Origin: a virus
Length of the DNA stretch: 23,035 nucleotides
Virus record (IMG/VR): IMGVR_UViG_3300029787_003386
Span: 547-23,581 of that record
Reading direction: 5' to 3' (one strand)
Part shown: in pieces, positions 14,136 to 21,491 of the stretch
Numbering within the stretch: the stretch's first letter is position 1
Layout of the letters: the number at the start of each line of letters is the position of its first letter
Translations under genes and position numbers: made by a program
Notes under the pieces: generated by a model
The model's database searches: none
The model's input: the letters and a program-made list of their open reading frames with translations, nothing else
Told to the model about the DNA's origin: nothing

Positions 14136-15994
14136 CGTCTACCGTCAGGTTTTACATCTAAACGGGTAGCCCCTAGTCTCCAACCTGTATCTGTGTTTTC
14201 TGCTACTGCGTCATCATCTGATTCTAATCTTAACACCATCTGTCTTGCTCTTGCTCTTACGTGAGATTGCTGTGTAGTGCTCGTAATTATATTCGTACTA
14301 TTAGTCGTTAAGGAGTCTCCTGGAAAATCTCGAGTTTTTAAAACTACATTTACCTGTCCCCCACCACTGTTTTCTAAAAACTTTAAATCAGGTATAACTC
14401 TATTTACAAAAGCAAACTGTTCACCGTCCCCTAAATCAAAGTCTGAACTTTCTATAAAAACATTTGTCATAGGGCTTCCGTCGTCATTAAAACCTATTTC
14501 ATGTTGGTACAGGTAATTATCTTTCGTAGCAACAGGGTATGGTTCTACTCCTGTGTCTAGCCAAGCTGTTCTTTCTAACTGTCCATAGAACCATAAATTT
14601 TCTGCATAGTTATAAACAACATATCGATCAATTTCACTACTAGAAGCTGAAGGATAAAACCAACCTACTTCATCAAATTGTGTATTAGAAAAAGCAAAAA
14701 CTTTATAAACCTGCGATGAGTTAAAGTCATCAAACACATAACTTAATACAGAACATGGTATTTTTTTCACTGCTCCTGTGTAGACATAAAAATTATCGTA
14801 TCCCATCCAAAAAACTCCAGTAGGAGCAGTAATTGCTGCTTTTGGTCCAATTAGTCCAGTATTTTCATTTATTAAATTTACGCCAAAAGTAAAAGGTGGT
14901 CCAATAAATTGCATGCTATATAAAGCTGTATCGGTCCAAACTAAAATTTCTTGTCTAGATTTTACACCACCAATAATTTGGCTACCCGAAGATAACCTCA
15001 AACTACCTGCTGTGTTTGTGTTTAATGGTTCAAACTGTAAGGCATCTTCTTGGTCACTAAAAGCGATAAGCATAGGGTCAATAGAACCAGATCTTGAAGA
15101 ACCAGATATCGGGTCTGCTCCTAACACAATTAAATGCCTATCTTTTTCTGAAGTTAAAACCTGTAGACCAACAGTAGGAACCAAGTTTGCACCAGTAGTG
15201 GTTGCTAATTCAACAGCACGTGTTGAGGTACCATTGTTTTCTACCCATCTATAAATACCTCCAGCTCTGGCATTTATAATTAAATCTTCACCAAAATTAT
15301 CATGCGACCACAAACGTAATTGATTTAAAGTAGTTAGCGCACTTGTACTGCCCCAAGTACCTGCCCCCCAAAGACCTGATCCCCAACCTGTAGAAGCAAC
15401 GTAAACATCTAGACCTACATTAACTTGATAAGAACCGTCTACTCCTGAACCACCATTACCAGAGTCACTGCTATTAGCTGTAACTGTTGCACCTGAAGTA
15501 TCTTTAGCGGTAATCGTATAAGTATTCGTTGTTGGAACTGTATCTATTTGATATTCTTGATTAAGAACTGCCGCAGTTACATTACCGCCCAAAGATGAAG
15601 CTCCTTCTAATGTAACAAAATCTCCTTGAACAGCACCATGACTTGAGTCTGTTACTGTTAATGAGCTAGAGCCATTGGTTGCCGAAAAAGTTATTGAATT
15701 AGTGCTAGTTTTTCGTATAGGTGTGATATCTGCATAGGTTGTTCCCTCTAAAACATAATATTTTAAATGAGTTCCTAAACCTAAATATTTAGAACCTGCT
15801 AAAGATATCCAGTTTTTTAAAGCTCTTGCTGTGCCTAAATAAGTATCACTACTTACTTTTTGCCAACCGCCTATTTTTTGAGGTCGACCGTTTTTAAACC
15901 TTACTAGATTTACATCAAACCATCCACCCTCATTATCATAATCTGTACCTTCTCTATTGATTCCTGGTCTGAATACAAATTTTGTTAGAGGCAT
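14132..15994 (-). CDS. Large tail/head-completion-type structural protein (P22 gp10-like candidate)
   Basis: This 620-residue protein starts with KFVFRPGINREGTDYDNEGG (5-24) and a following VRFKNGRPQKIGGWQK, a layout I associate with phage structural proteins in the packaged-DNA stabilisation group around P22 gp10. The match is from memory and moderate. Residues about 95-190 form a Thr/Ser/Gly-rich beta insertion resembling an Ig-like or decorating domain. The rest alternates beta strands with aromatic residues (for example WGSGLWGAGTWGS, 204-216), compatible with a propeller-like tail protein. The ATG follows the endolysin stop directly (TAAATG) and has GGGAG about 10 nt upstream, inside the endolysin gene. 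A structural tail role is likely; the precise one is open. Confidence 0.65.
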   Translation of the reverse strand: MPLTKFVFRPGINREGTDYDNEGGWFDVNLVRFKNGRPQKIGGWQKVSSDTYLGTARALKNWISLAGSKYLGLGTHLKYYVLEGTTYADITPIRKTSTNSITFSATNGSSSLTVTDSSHGAVQGDFVTLEGASSLGGNVTAAVLNQEYQIDTVPTTNTYTITAKDTSGATVTANSSDSGNGGSGVDGSYQVNVGLDVYVASTGWGSGLWGAGTWGSTSALTTLNQLRLWSHDNFGEDLIINARAGGIYRWVENNGTSTRAVELATTTGANLVPTVGLQVLTSEKDRHLIVLGADPISGSSRSGSIDPMLIAFSDQEDALQFEPLNTNTAGSLRLSSGSQIIGGVKSRQEILVWTDTALYSMQFIGPPFTFGVNLINENTGLIGPKAAITAPTGVFWMGYDNFYVYTGAVKKIPCSVLSYVFDDFNSSQVYKVFAFSNTQFDEVGWFYPSASSSEIDRYVVYNYAENLWFYGQLERTAWLDTGVEPYPVATKDNYLYQHEIGFNDDGSPMTNVFIESSDFDLGDGEQFAFVNRVIPDLKFLENSGGGQVNVVLKTRDFPGDSLTTNSTNIITSTTQQSHVRARARQMVLRLESDDDAVAENTDTGWRLGATRLDVKPDGRR

Positions 15995-16438
15995 TTAAAC
16001 ATTCTCCCACGATTTATTTTCAAATAGGAGAGCTTCTGCTTCTCTTCTTTTAACAAGACCTTCTAAAACCTCTCCGTTAGATTTATTCCATCTTTTTATT
16101 TGTGTGGGTACTCCTTCATAGTCTTTATTGTTTAAAACCTTTAGTAGTGTTGAACTAATAAGGTTTGTTGGACCTAAATTAAAAACCCAAGAACAAAGAG
16201 CATCAAATTGATATTGTTCAAGGTCAACTTTAACTAATTCATTTATATAATCTTCGTATTCAACCATTTCATGTAAAAGCATATCATTAGCTTCTTCTTG
16301 CGTAATAGTGTCTCCTTCTTTTACATTTTTTATATGCCCATAACCTATGGTCAATACACCAGCTGGGCATAAATAGGCTTTGAGTTCACAACCTTCATAT
16401 TTTTTAATAAGTGATAGTCCTTCTTGTGATATGTGCAT
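15995..16438 (-). CDS. GH24 endolysin (T4-type lysozyme, Cys in place of the catalytic Asp)
   Basis: This 147-residue muramidase cleaves peptidoglycan glycan strands at lysis. YEGCELKAYLCPAGVLTIGY is the GH24 core. Taking Glu15 as the T4 lysozyme Glu11 equivalent, the Asp20 position is Cys24 and the Thr26 position is Thr30, at exactly the T4 spacing. The Asp-to-Cys change is known among lambdoid-type endolysins, and T4 D20C keeps activity (family knowledge). I choose the ATG at 16438: it has a strong GGGGAG 4 nt upstream and starts 1 nt after the upstream stop. A longer in-frame start at 16501 would add 21 residues over the spanin gene and lacks a comparable site. No signal peptide or SAR segment is seen, so a holin is needed for release. 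Confidence 0.92.
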   Translation of the reverse strand: MHISQEGLSLIKKYEGCELKAYLCPAGVLTIGYGHIKNVKEGDTITQEEANDMLLHEMVEYEDYINELVKVDLEQYQFDALCSWVFNLGPTNLISSTLLKVLNNKDYEGVPTQIKRWNKSNGEVLEGLVKRREAEALLFENKSWENV

Positions 16439-16439
16439 A

Positions 16440-16811
16440 CTACTCCCCAGACTTATTAGTGGTAACTTTTCGATAATACACCACAACTTCTTTAAGTTCA
16501 TTTATGTACCTTTTTAACTCTTGAGTGTTATAAGCCATCAATTCATAGTCTGGTACAGACATAGCTAAGAACACAACTTTACCTTGATCTTTTTCTATAG
16601 TGGCTAAAAACTCTTCTAAATTTTTAGTAGATACTACATACCAATAAGGTTCTTTTAAATCTATTTCTCTCGGTAATATTGGTTGTACAATAGTTCTTTC
16701 TAATGGTTTAGTAATTACTTCTACTTGTTTAGTTGGTATTAGACTGCAACTGTAAACCATCATCAAGGACATCAATATTACGACTGATCTCTTCAATGCT
16801 TTCAAATACAT
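16440..16811 (-). CDS. Outer-membrane lipoprotein, o-spanin (Rz1-like) candidate
   Basis: This 123-residue protein has a basic N-terminus, a hydrophobic stretch (10-20) and a lipobox-like VYSC with Cys22, so it should be lipidated and anchored in the outer membrane. Pro-containing sequence follows (TKPLERTIVQPILPREIDL), then a compact domain (YWYVVSTKNLEEFLATIEKD) with a helical end. It starts 83 nt inside the upstream coiled-coil membrane-protein gene in another frame, the nested layout typical of i-spanin/o-spanin pairs, and lies next to the endolysin. It is larger than classical Rz1. The ATG has a good AAAGGA 7-8 nt upstream. It would bridge to the i-spanin and fuse inner and outer membranes at the last lysis step. 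Confidence 0.65.
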   Translation of the reverse strand: MYLKALKRSVVILMSLMMVYSCSLIPTKQVEVITKPLERTIVQPILPREIDLKEPYWYVVSTKNLEEFLATIEKDQGKVVFLAMSVPDYELMAYNTQELKRYINELKEVVVYYRKVTTNKSGE

Positions 16812-17124
16812 CTTTAGTTCCTTTATTTATTCTGGGTTCTATCAAACTCGGTTTAGCAAAAGCTAATTTACTCAAATCATGTCTTTTAAAAACATCTAAA
16901 TAGCGTTGCATGTCTGCTTCGTATTTTTGAGTTTTAGCTTGTAATTCTAACAATCCTTCTGTTTGTAATTTAAAATCGTTCTGCAAACCTTCTATAGCTT
17001 CTTTTTGTTCTTTATCTCGTAATTCAAAAGCCTGATTTATTTCAGCTAGTCTAGAGTTTTGCCAATACAAAAAACTACAAACCATAAACATAACAGCTAT
17101 TACTCCTAATAATATTCTACTCAT
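16729..17124 (-). CDS. Inner-membrane i-spanin (Rz-like)
   Basis: This 131-residue protein is one N-terminal membrane segment (about 4-20), a periplasmic coiled coil (about 25-80, rich in Glu/Gln/Lys) and a conserved-looking segment RHDLSKLAFAKPSLIEPRIN (81-100), which I recall from Rz-like proteins of marine phages. This N-in, single-span, coiled-coil design is that of i-spanins. The downstream gene begins within its 3' end and carries a lipobox, completing the pair. Its own start overlaps the cyclase stop by 8 nt and has no obvious Shine-Dalgarno, so it is probably translated by coupling to the cyclase gene. That links lysis expression to the signalling/curli block. Confidence 0.75.
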   Translation of the reverse strand: MSRILLGVIAVMFMVCSFLYWQNSRLAEINQAFELRDKEQKEAIEGLQNDFKLQTEGLLELQAKTQKYEADMQRYLDVFKRHDLSKLAFAKPSLIEPRINKGTKDVFESIEEISRNIDVLDDGLQLQSNTN

Positions 17125-18877
17125 AAGTATATATATTTATTGCTTTCTTTTTACCTTTCACTTTTATAGGTTCTAATAATTGTAACTTATAATTGGTATT
17201 TTGTTTAGTGTTTTCCCCAATTAATAACTCTACACCCACTTCTTTAGTCGCCGACTCAAGTCTTGCTGCAGTATTTACTGCGTCACCAATAGCGGTATAA
17301 TCAAATCTTGTATCACTTCCCATGTTGCCGATTATAGCTTCCCCAGTATTAATGCCAATGCCTATTGCAACTGGTGGTTTATTTTCTTTTGCTAGTTCAA
17401 CATTTAAAAATTCTATTTCATCACATATGTCCAAAGCACAATAAATCGCACTATCTTCGTGATCTATTGAATCCAAAGGTGCATTAAATATTGCCATCAT
17501 TGCATCACCAATAAATTTATCTATCATTCCACCATGGTACTGAACACATTTTGTTTGCAATGACAAAACTCGGTTCATTATTTCTGTAACTGCTTGTGGT
17601 TCTAGTTTTTCTGATAAAGCAGTGAAACCACGGAGGTCAGTAAATAAAAATGTAGCGTACCTTTTTTCACCACCTAATTTTAATAACTCAGGATTCTTTT
17701 GTAGCTGTTTTACTTGTCTAGGGTCAAGATAGTGTTCAAATTGTTTTTTGATTTGTTGTCTGAGTTTATATTGTTCTCTAAAACGAAAATAAAATATTAT
17801 TGAGCCAACTATAAACTGACTTATGATGCTCCAAGAAACGTCAATCAAGATTCCTTGTTTTATGATATAGTATCCTAAAAGCGAAGTTCCTATCATAAGG
17901 AAACTAAAGCTTGTGACCCCTGCGGTAACGCCAAAGTTGCTCAATACAACCCAAACTAATAGCAGGGATATTATTAAAATTAAAACTTCAACGGCTACAC
18001 TGTAGTCGGGAATAAATGGACTATTTTCTATCAATATTGATTCTGCTAGTGCTACTTGTACCTTGTGTGGTTCAAGTAACCCAACTGGGGTAGCTAGTTG
18101 AGGCATTACACCTTTAGCTGTAACGCCAATAAAAACAAACTTATTTTCTACATCTAACTCTTCAAGTGTAGTTTCTGGGGTATTCACCCAACTTATCCAC
18201 TTTCTACCCAGTGAATCTACTTTTACAGGCGGTAGCCCCTTTACTGTTACTTCTTCTATACCGTTTTCATTCGTCTTAATTATGTAAGTTTTAGCTCCTG
18301 TAAGAGCTTTTAAAACCTGTGTACCAAAACTTGCTATCCATCCTTCAGGAGTTCTATATAAAAGAGGAACTCTTCTTACAAGATTATCAACATCTACAGG
18401 AGCAGAAGCTATCCCTTCTAGAGCGTTTAAGCCATCAATATTTTTGACTATCCCTTGTGATAAATAACCTCCTCTGCCTTCTCCTAAAATTACTGTGCCT
18501 TCTGTTTTAGGGTATATCTGACTATCATTTTCAAACATGGCTATCACAGAAGGAGAGTAGGAAAGAGCTTGTTTAAAATACTCATCTCCTCCTAATCTAT
18601 CTTTATGAGGAAAAGCTAAAACCCAACCTACCCCTAATGCTCCTTTATTTAAAATATCTATATGTATGTTTGCTAAAGTTTCTCTAGGAAAAGGATAACC
18701 ACCAGCTTTGTCAACATTTTCTTCTGTAAGGTTAAGTATTACAAAATTACCAGAAGGTTCTGGTGTGTCTACTAAAACGTCAAAAAGTTTTAATTTTAAG
18801 ATGTTTAAGGCTACTGGTTGGAAGACTAAAGGAAGAGTAAATATAAAAATTAAAATAAATAAAATTTTTAACTTCAT
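17117..18877 (-). CDS. CHASE2-domain class III adenylate cyclase
   Basis: This 586-residue membrane enzyme should convert ATP to cAMP. After an N-terminal membrane segment (1-20), a CHASE2-type extracytoplasmic domain spans about 25-290 (FDVL, PFPRETLANIHID, FIGVTAKG and similar). Three membrane helices follow (about 293-313, 318-340, 344-364), then a cytosolic cyclase homology domain from 405 to 586. All key residues are present: metal-binding Asp414 (FTDLRGF) and Asp458 (KFIGDAM), Lys454 and Thr528 at the substrate-selecting sites, favouring ATP, and transition-state Asn535 and Arg539 (VNTAARLE). It should dimerise to act. Such enzymes are common in bacteria but striking beside phage lysis genes. 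Its ATG overlaps the stop of the FecR-domain gene (ATGA), a pairing also familiar in bacteria, suggesting the FecR protein feeds its sensor domain. It looks intact. Confidence 0.93.
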   Translation of the reverse strand: MKLKILFILIFIFTLPLVFQPVALNILKLKLFDVLVDTPEPSGNFVILNLTEENVDKAGGYPFPRETLANIHIDILNKGALGVGWVLAFPHKDRLGGDEYFKQALSYSPSVIAMFENDSQIYPKTEGTVILGEGRGGYLSQGIVKNIDGLNALEGIASAPVDVDNLVRRVPLLYRTPEGWIASFGTQVLKALTGAKTYIIKTNENGIEEVTVKGLPPVKVDSLGRKWISWVNTPETTLEELDVENKFVFIGVTAKGVMPQLATPVGLLEPHKVQVALAESILIENSPFIPDYSVAVEVLILIISLLLVWVVLSNFGVTAGVTSFSFLMIGTSLLGYYIIKQGILIDVSWSIISQFIVGSIIFYFRFREQYKLRQQIKKQFEHYLDPRQVKQLQKNPELLKLGGEKRYATFLFTDLRGFTALSEKLEPQAVTEIMNRVLSLQTKCVQYHGGMIDKFIGDAMMAIFNAPLDSIDHEDSAIYCALDICDEIEFLNVELAKENKPPVAIGIGINTGEAIIGNMGSDTRFDYTAIGDAVNTAARLESATKEVGVELLIGENTKQNTNYKLQLLEPIKVKGKKKAINIYTYE

Positions 18878-20001
18878 AAACTTTGTGTAATTTGTATAAT
18901 AGAATCACTACCGCCATTAACCTTTATAGTGTTGGTGACTCCGTTTTGAATTAAAACTATCGTGTAACTATTTGATGTATCTAGGTCTAGTCTACTGGTG
19001 CTGCTTACGTTTCTTATAAAAGTAAGTTGCTGACCTGTAATAAATGTAGTTATCTGTGTTTCCTTATCTTGGCCAAAATCAGTGCCTGTTATTTTTACAC
19101 CACTAGCGTCTTGCTCTAAAGCATCTTCTTCTTCTGATACCGCTAATGCATCAAGCACGTTTAACATATCTTCTAAAAAATTTACATCTAATGAATCAAT
19201 ATCTAATTCTGTAAACTCAAGTTCTCTTTCTGATTCTAAAAAATCTTCCGCTAAATAATCTATATCTAAATCATTAAAGTCTAATATAGAAACTTTTTTA
19301 TTTGTTTTTTGATTTTTTTCTTGAATTACAACTTTTTTCTTGGGTGGTGTAACTATTAACATATTATCTATAATATCTAGCGTAAGATCTAAAATCACTG
19401 GTTTACTAGGAGAAGACTCAAAAACTGATACAGTAGTTGCTTCAAAAGGTTTATTTAACAAAACTGTACCTGTAGCTGTAACCACTTCTATTTCACCACT
19501 AGATAAACCTAATTCATCAGGTAATAATATTATCAAACTTCTTCCAAGTTCATCAACAGTTGTAGTAAAATCTGTACCTCTTATAGCAATATTAGCTGTA
19601 GGTGTTTTTAAGTCTATGTTTTGTTTATCTATTTTATTAAATGTTCCTGTTATAAAACGTGCTGTGCCTAAACCGAAAGTTAAAGCCATTTTAGACTTAC
19701 TTGGGTTAGGATCAAATATATATTCGTCTATTGTAAGTTGAGAGTGCTCTGTAAGTTTTACTTGAGAGTCATCTAAAAAACGTATAGCCATTCTACCATT
19801 AGTAGTGATAGCTTCGTCATTAGATTGTATGTTAAATTTTAACTTTGCGTTGTAAGTTTTGTCTCTTAATATCTGAGCATTACCATAAACTTCGGATACA
19901 TCTCCAATATTAGCAACCGACTGCTGTGCCTTGATCGTTTTGGTTGACGCAGAAAGTAGAAGCAGCATTACCGCCAGATGATATAATTTTGAGCCAGTCA
20001 T
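18874..20001 (-). CDS. Secreted FecR-domain protein
   Basis: This 375-residue protein has a signal peptide (about 1-25, ending KTIKAQ) and a FecR domain at about 30-150. The domain carries GDVSEVYGNAQILRD, the central DEAITTNGRMAIRFLDDSQV and the hallmark TPTANIAIRGTDF (133-145). FecR-like domains act in the periplasm in signal transfer or surface assembly. A Lys-rich linker (221-236), a very acidic region (240-298) and a beta-rich C-terminus follow, ending in LIQNGVTNTIKVNGGSDSII then QITQ, which looks curlin-repeat-like. It could be a sensor partner of the CHASE2 cyclase downstream or a substrate of the CsgG channel. The ATG at 20001 lies 92 nt inside the curlin-like gene; a second ATG at 19968 would still keep a hydrophobic signal. 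Confidence 0.87.
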   Translation of the reverse strand: MTGSKLYHLAVMLLLLSASTKTIKAQQSVANIGDVSEVYGNAQILRDKTYNAKLKFNIQSNDEAITTNGRMAIRFLDDSQVKLTEHSQLTIDEYIFDPNPSKSKMALTFGLGTARFITGTFNKIDKQNIDLKTPTANIAIRGTDFTTTVDELGRSLIILLPDELGLSSGEIEVVTATGTVLLNKPFEATTVSVFESSPSKPVILDLTLDIIDNMLIVTPPKKKVVIQEKNQKTNKKVSILDFNDLDIDYLAEDFLESERELEFTELDIDSLDVNFLEDMLNVLDALAVSEEEDALEQDASGVKITGTDFGQDKETQITTFITGQQLTFIRNVSSTSRLDLDTSNSYTIVLIQNGVTNTIKVNGGSDSIIQITQSL

Positions 20002-20638
20002 TGTTTTGAGTACTTAATTGGTTTATCGTAAAGTTTCTTTGTCCACCTGTATGGTCTAACCAAAAGTAACCACCTGAAGAAGCTGTGACACCTGTCCCAG
20101 TATAGGTCACAGTATTATCACTACCGTCTATATCCATGTAGTTGGTAGCTCCATCAATATTTATACTTGATGTTACTGTGTTATTAGAACCTTGAATAAT
20201 CCAATCTAAATCTAAAGTAGCAGCAAGTGCAGAAGTAGCTTGGTTTAGTGTAAGTGCATTAGAAGCTCCAGTTACTTGAACATTTACATTTGAGTTATCA
20301 GCACCATAAGTATTAGTAGGGTCTGTTTGCATAGTAAAATTGTTTGAGTTTCCAGAAAAGTTAAAATAACCTGTATAACTATCTGCGGTAATATCTCCTC
20401 TAAATATGTTACTACCACCTATTTGATTTATATCAAGAGTCATAGAAGTACCGTCTAGATCAAGAGGGGTCATATTTCCTGGACCAGTAGCAGCATTTAA
20501 ACCACCTATAAGGTTTCCTCCTCCCATTTGCTCTATATCAAAATTAGCTCCTGTTCCTGATTGATCAATATATATTTCATTATCAGAAAAAACTGTAGTA
20601 GTAAACAGAAGCGATAAAATAAATAATCCCTTTTTCAT
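19910..20638 (-). CDS. Curlin-repeat (CsgA/CsgB-like) secreted protein
   Basis: This 242-residue protein begins with a clear signal peptide (MKKGLFILSLLFTTTVFS). Mature sequence shows recurring units of the form (hydrophobic)-x-(hydrophobic)-x-Q/D-x-G-x-x-N: YIDQSGTGAN (23-32), DIEQMGGGN (34-42), LDINQIGGSN (68-77), VNVQVTGASN (118-127), WIIQGSNN (146-153), INIDGATN (159-166), MDIDGSDN (168-175) and FTINQ (203-207). The first three fit the curlin repeat well (QxGxGN...Q). The later ones are degenerate. Curlin proteins cross the outer membrane through CsgG and assemble as amyloid fibres. The C-terminus has two cysteines (230, 242). With csgG and csgF just upstream it is the likely exported cargo. 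No CsgE-like chaperone is seen. ATG has a GGTG site 7-8 nt upstream. Confidence 0.82.
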   Translation of the reverse strand: MKKGLFILSLLFTTTVFSDNEIYIDQSGTGANFDIEQMGGGNLIGGLNAATGPGNMTPLDLDGTSMTLDINQIGGSNIFRGDITADSYTGYFNFSGNSNNFTMQTDPTNTYGADNSNVNVQVTGASNALTLNQATSALAATLDLDWIIQGSNNTVTSSINIDGATNYMDIDGSDNTVTYTGTGVTASSGGYFWLDHTGGQRNFTINQLSTQNNDWLKIISSGGNAASTFCVNQNDQGTAVGC

Positions 20639-20669
20639 ATAATCACCAAAGAATATTGTAACTCATAAT

Positions 20670-21491
20670 TTATTTTTTAGAAACCCAATACTTTTTTTCG
20701 TAACCTATGTTAATTAGTTCTAATACTGCTCCTTCTATCGCTTTTTGTAAAGCTATTGTTGAACTTTCATTATAAGCATTACCTAGCTCAATTTCAAGTA
20801 ATTCAGTACCTAACTCAATAAATCTAAAAGCATCTTGAGATTGACCATAACTTAATATAGTTTTTTCAGTCATTACCTCTATAAGTATTTCACCTGTCGC
20901 TACTGATACCATCCTAAGACTAATGGTTACAACATCTTCTTTATATTGTGTACTTGCTCCTATACCAAGATACCTTGCTCCTACCCCTCCTGTTCTTACA
21001 TTTGAATCATAAGAAACAACAGCTCCTTGCATTATAACACCAGCAAATAATAAAGGCATTAGTTTTTTACTTTCTTTTTCTTCGTTGTTTGAAGATTGTC
21101 GTGTAGAGCGTATTAACTGTCTTTCTTTAGTTAAATTATCTAAACCGACCCTTTCTACTACTCTAAAAAATTTACCGTTTGAAGCGTGTTTTAGGGCTCT
21201 TATAAGTAACGCATTAGGTGCTTGTGTGACAGCTGTGCTAAATAAAGCAAACTCACCGTTGCTTTTTCTTTGTCCTGTTTGATCAGTAAAACTTGTAGGG
21301 TATACAGCAACTACTGGTTGTGTTATCGGCGGAGTTACTTTTGCTAAATCTTCTGACTGTAAAGCTAATATACTTGAAAAACTATGTTTTTCTGTTTCTG
21401 CGTATTCATGAAGAACAGAAGTAGTTTTGAATAAACTACAACTAGAAAGTAAAAGAATTGATAGGAAGAGTAATGCTGGTTTCAGTTCCAT
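20670..21491 (-). CDS. csgG: CsgG-family outer-membrane secretion channel lipoprotein
   Basis: This 273-residue protein matches E. coli CsgG through most of its length. It has a lipoprotein signal with LLSSC (Cys18), DQTGQRK (70-76), FSTAVTQAPNALL (84-96), VVERVGLDNLTKERQLIRST (111-130), SYDSNVRTGGVGARYLGIG (160-178), SVATGEIL and TEKTILSY (208-215). CsgG forms a nonameric beta-barrel with a narrow constriction in the outer membrane and exports curlin subunits. The constriction loop differs: relative to E. coli YPASNF, the phage reads GEFALF with one added residue upstream, so the Tyr51 and Asn55 equivalents are replaced while Phe56 is kept. The C-terminus is shortened. The start lies 50 nt inside csgF, so the two are probably coupled. 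Assignment is strong. Confidence 0.95.
   Translation of the reverse strand: MELKPALLFLSILLLSSCSLFKTTSVLHEYAETEKHSFSSILALQSEDLAKVTPPITQPVVAVYPTSFTDQTGQRKSNGEFALFSTAVTQAPNALLIRALKHASNGKFFRVVERVGLDNLTKERQLIRSTRQSSNNEEKESKKLMPLLFAGVIMQGAVVSYDSNVRTGGVGARYLGIGASTQYKEDVVTISLRMVSVATGEILIEVMTEKTILSYGQSQDAFRFIELGTELLEIELGNAYNESSTIALQKAIEGAVLELINIGYEKKYWVSKK

Noticed and set aside
14913-15254. Plus-strand open frame of 113 codons
   Set aside because: Antisense to the 620-residue structural gene with no homology-like features.
16439-16501. Longer endolysin start adding 21 residues
   Set aside because: The extension lies over the spanin gene, has no comparable ribosome-binding site and is not part of the GH24 fold; GGGGAG and family length support the ATG at 16438.
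19340-19741. Plus-strand open frame of 133 codons opposite the FecR-domain gene
   Set aside because: Antisense to a well-supported gene with a clear domain; composition is that of a shadow frame.
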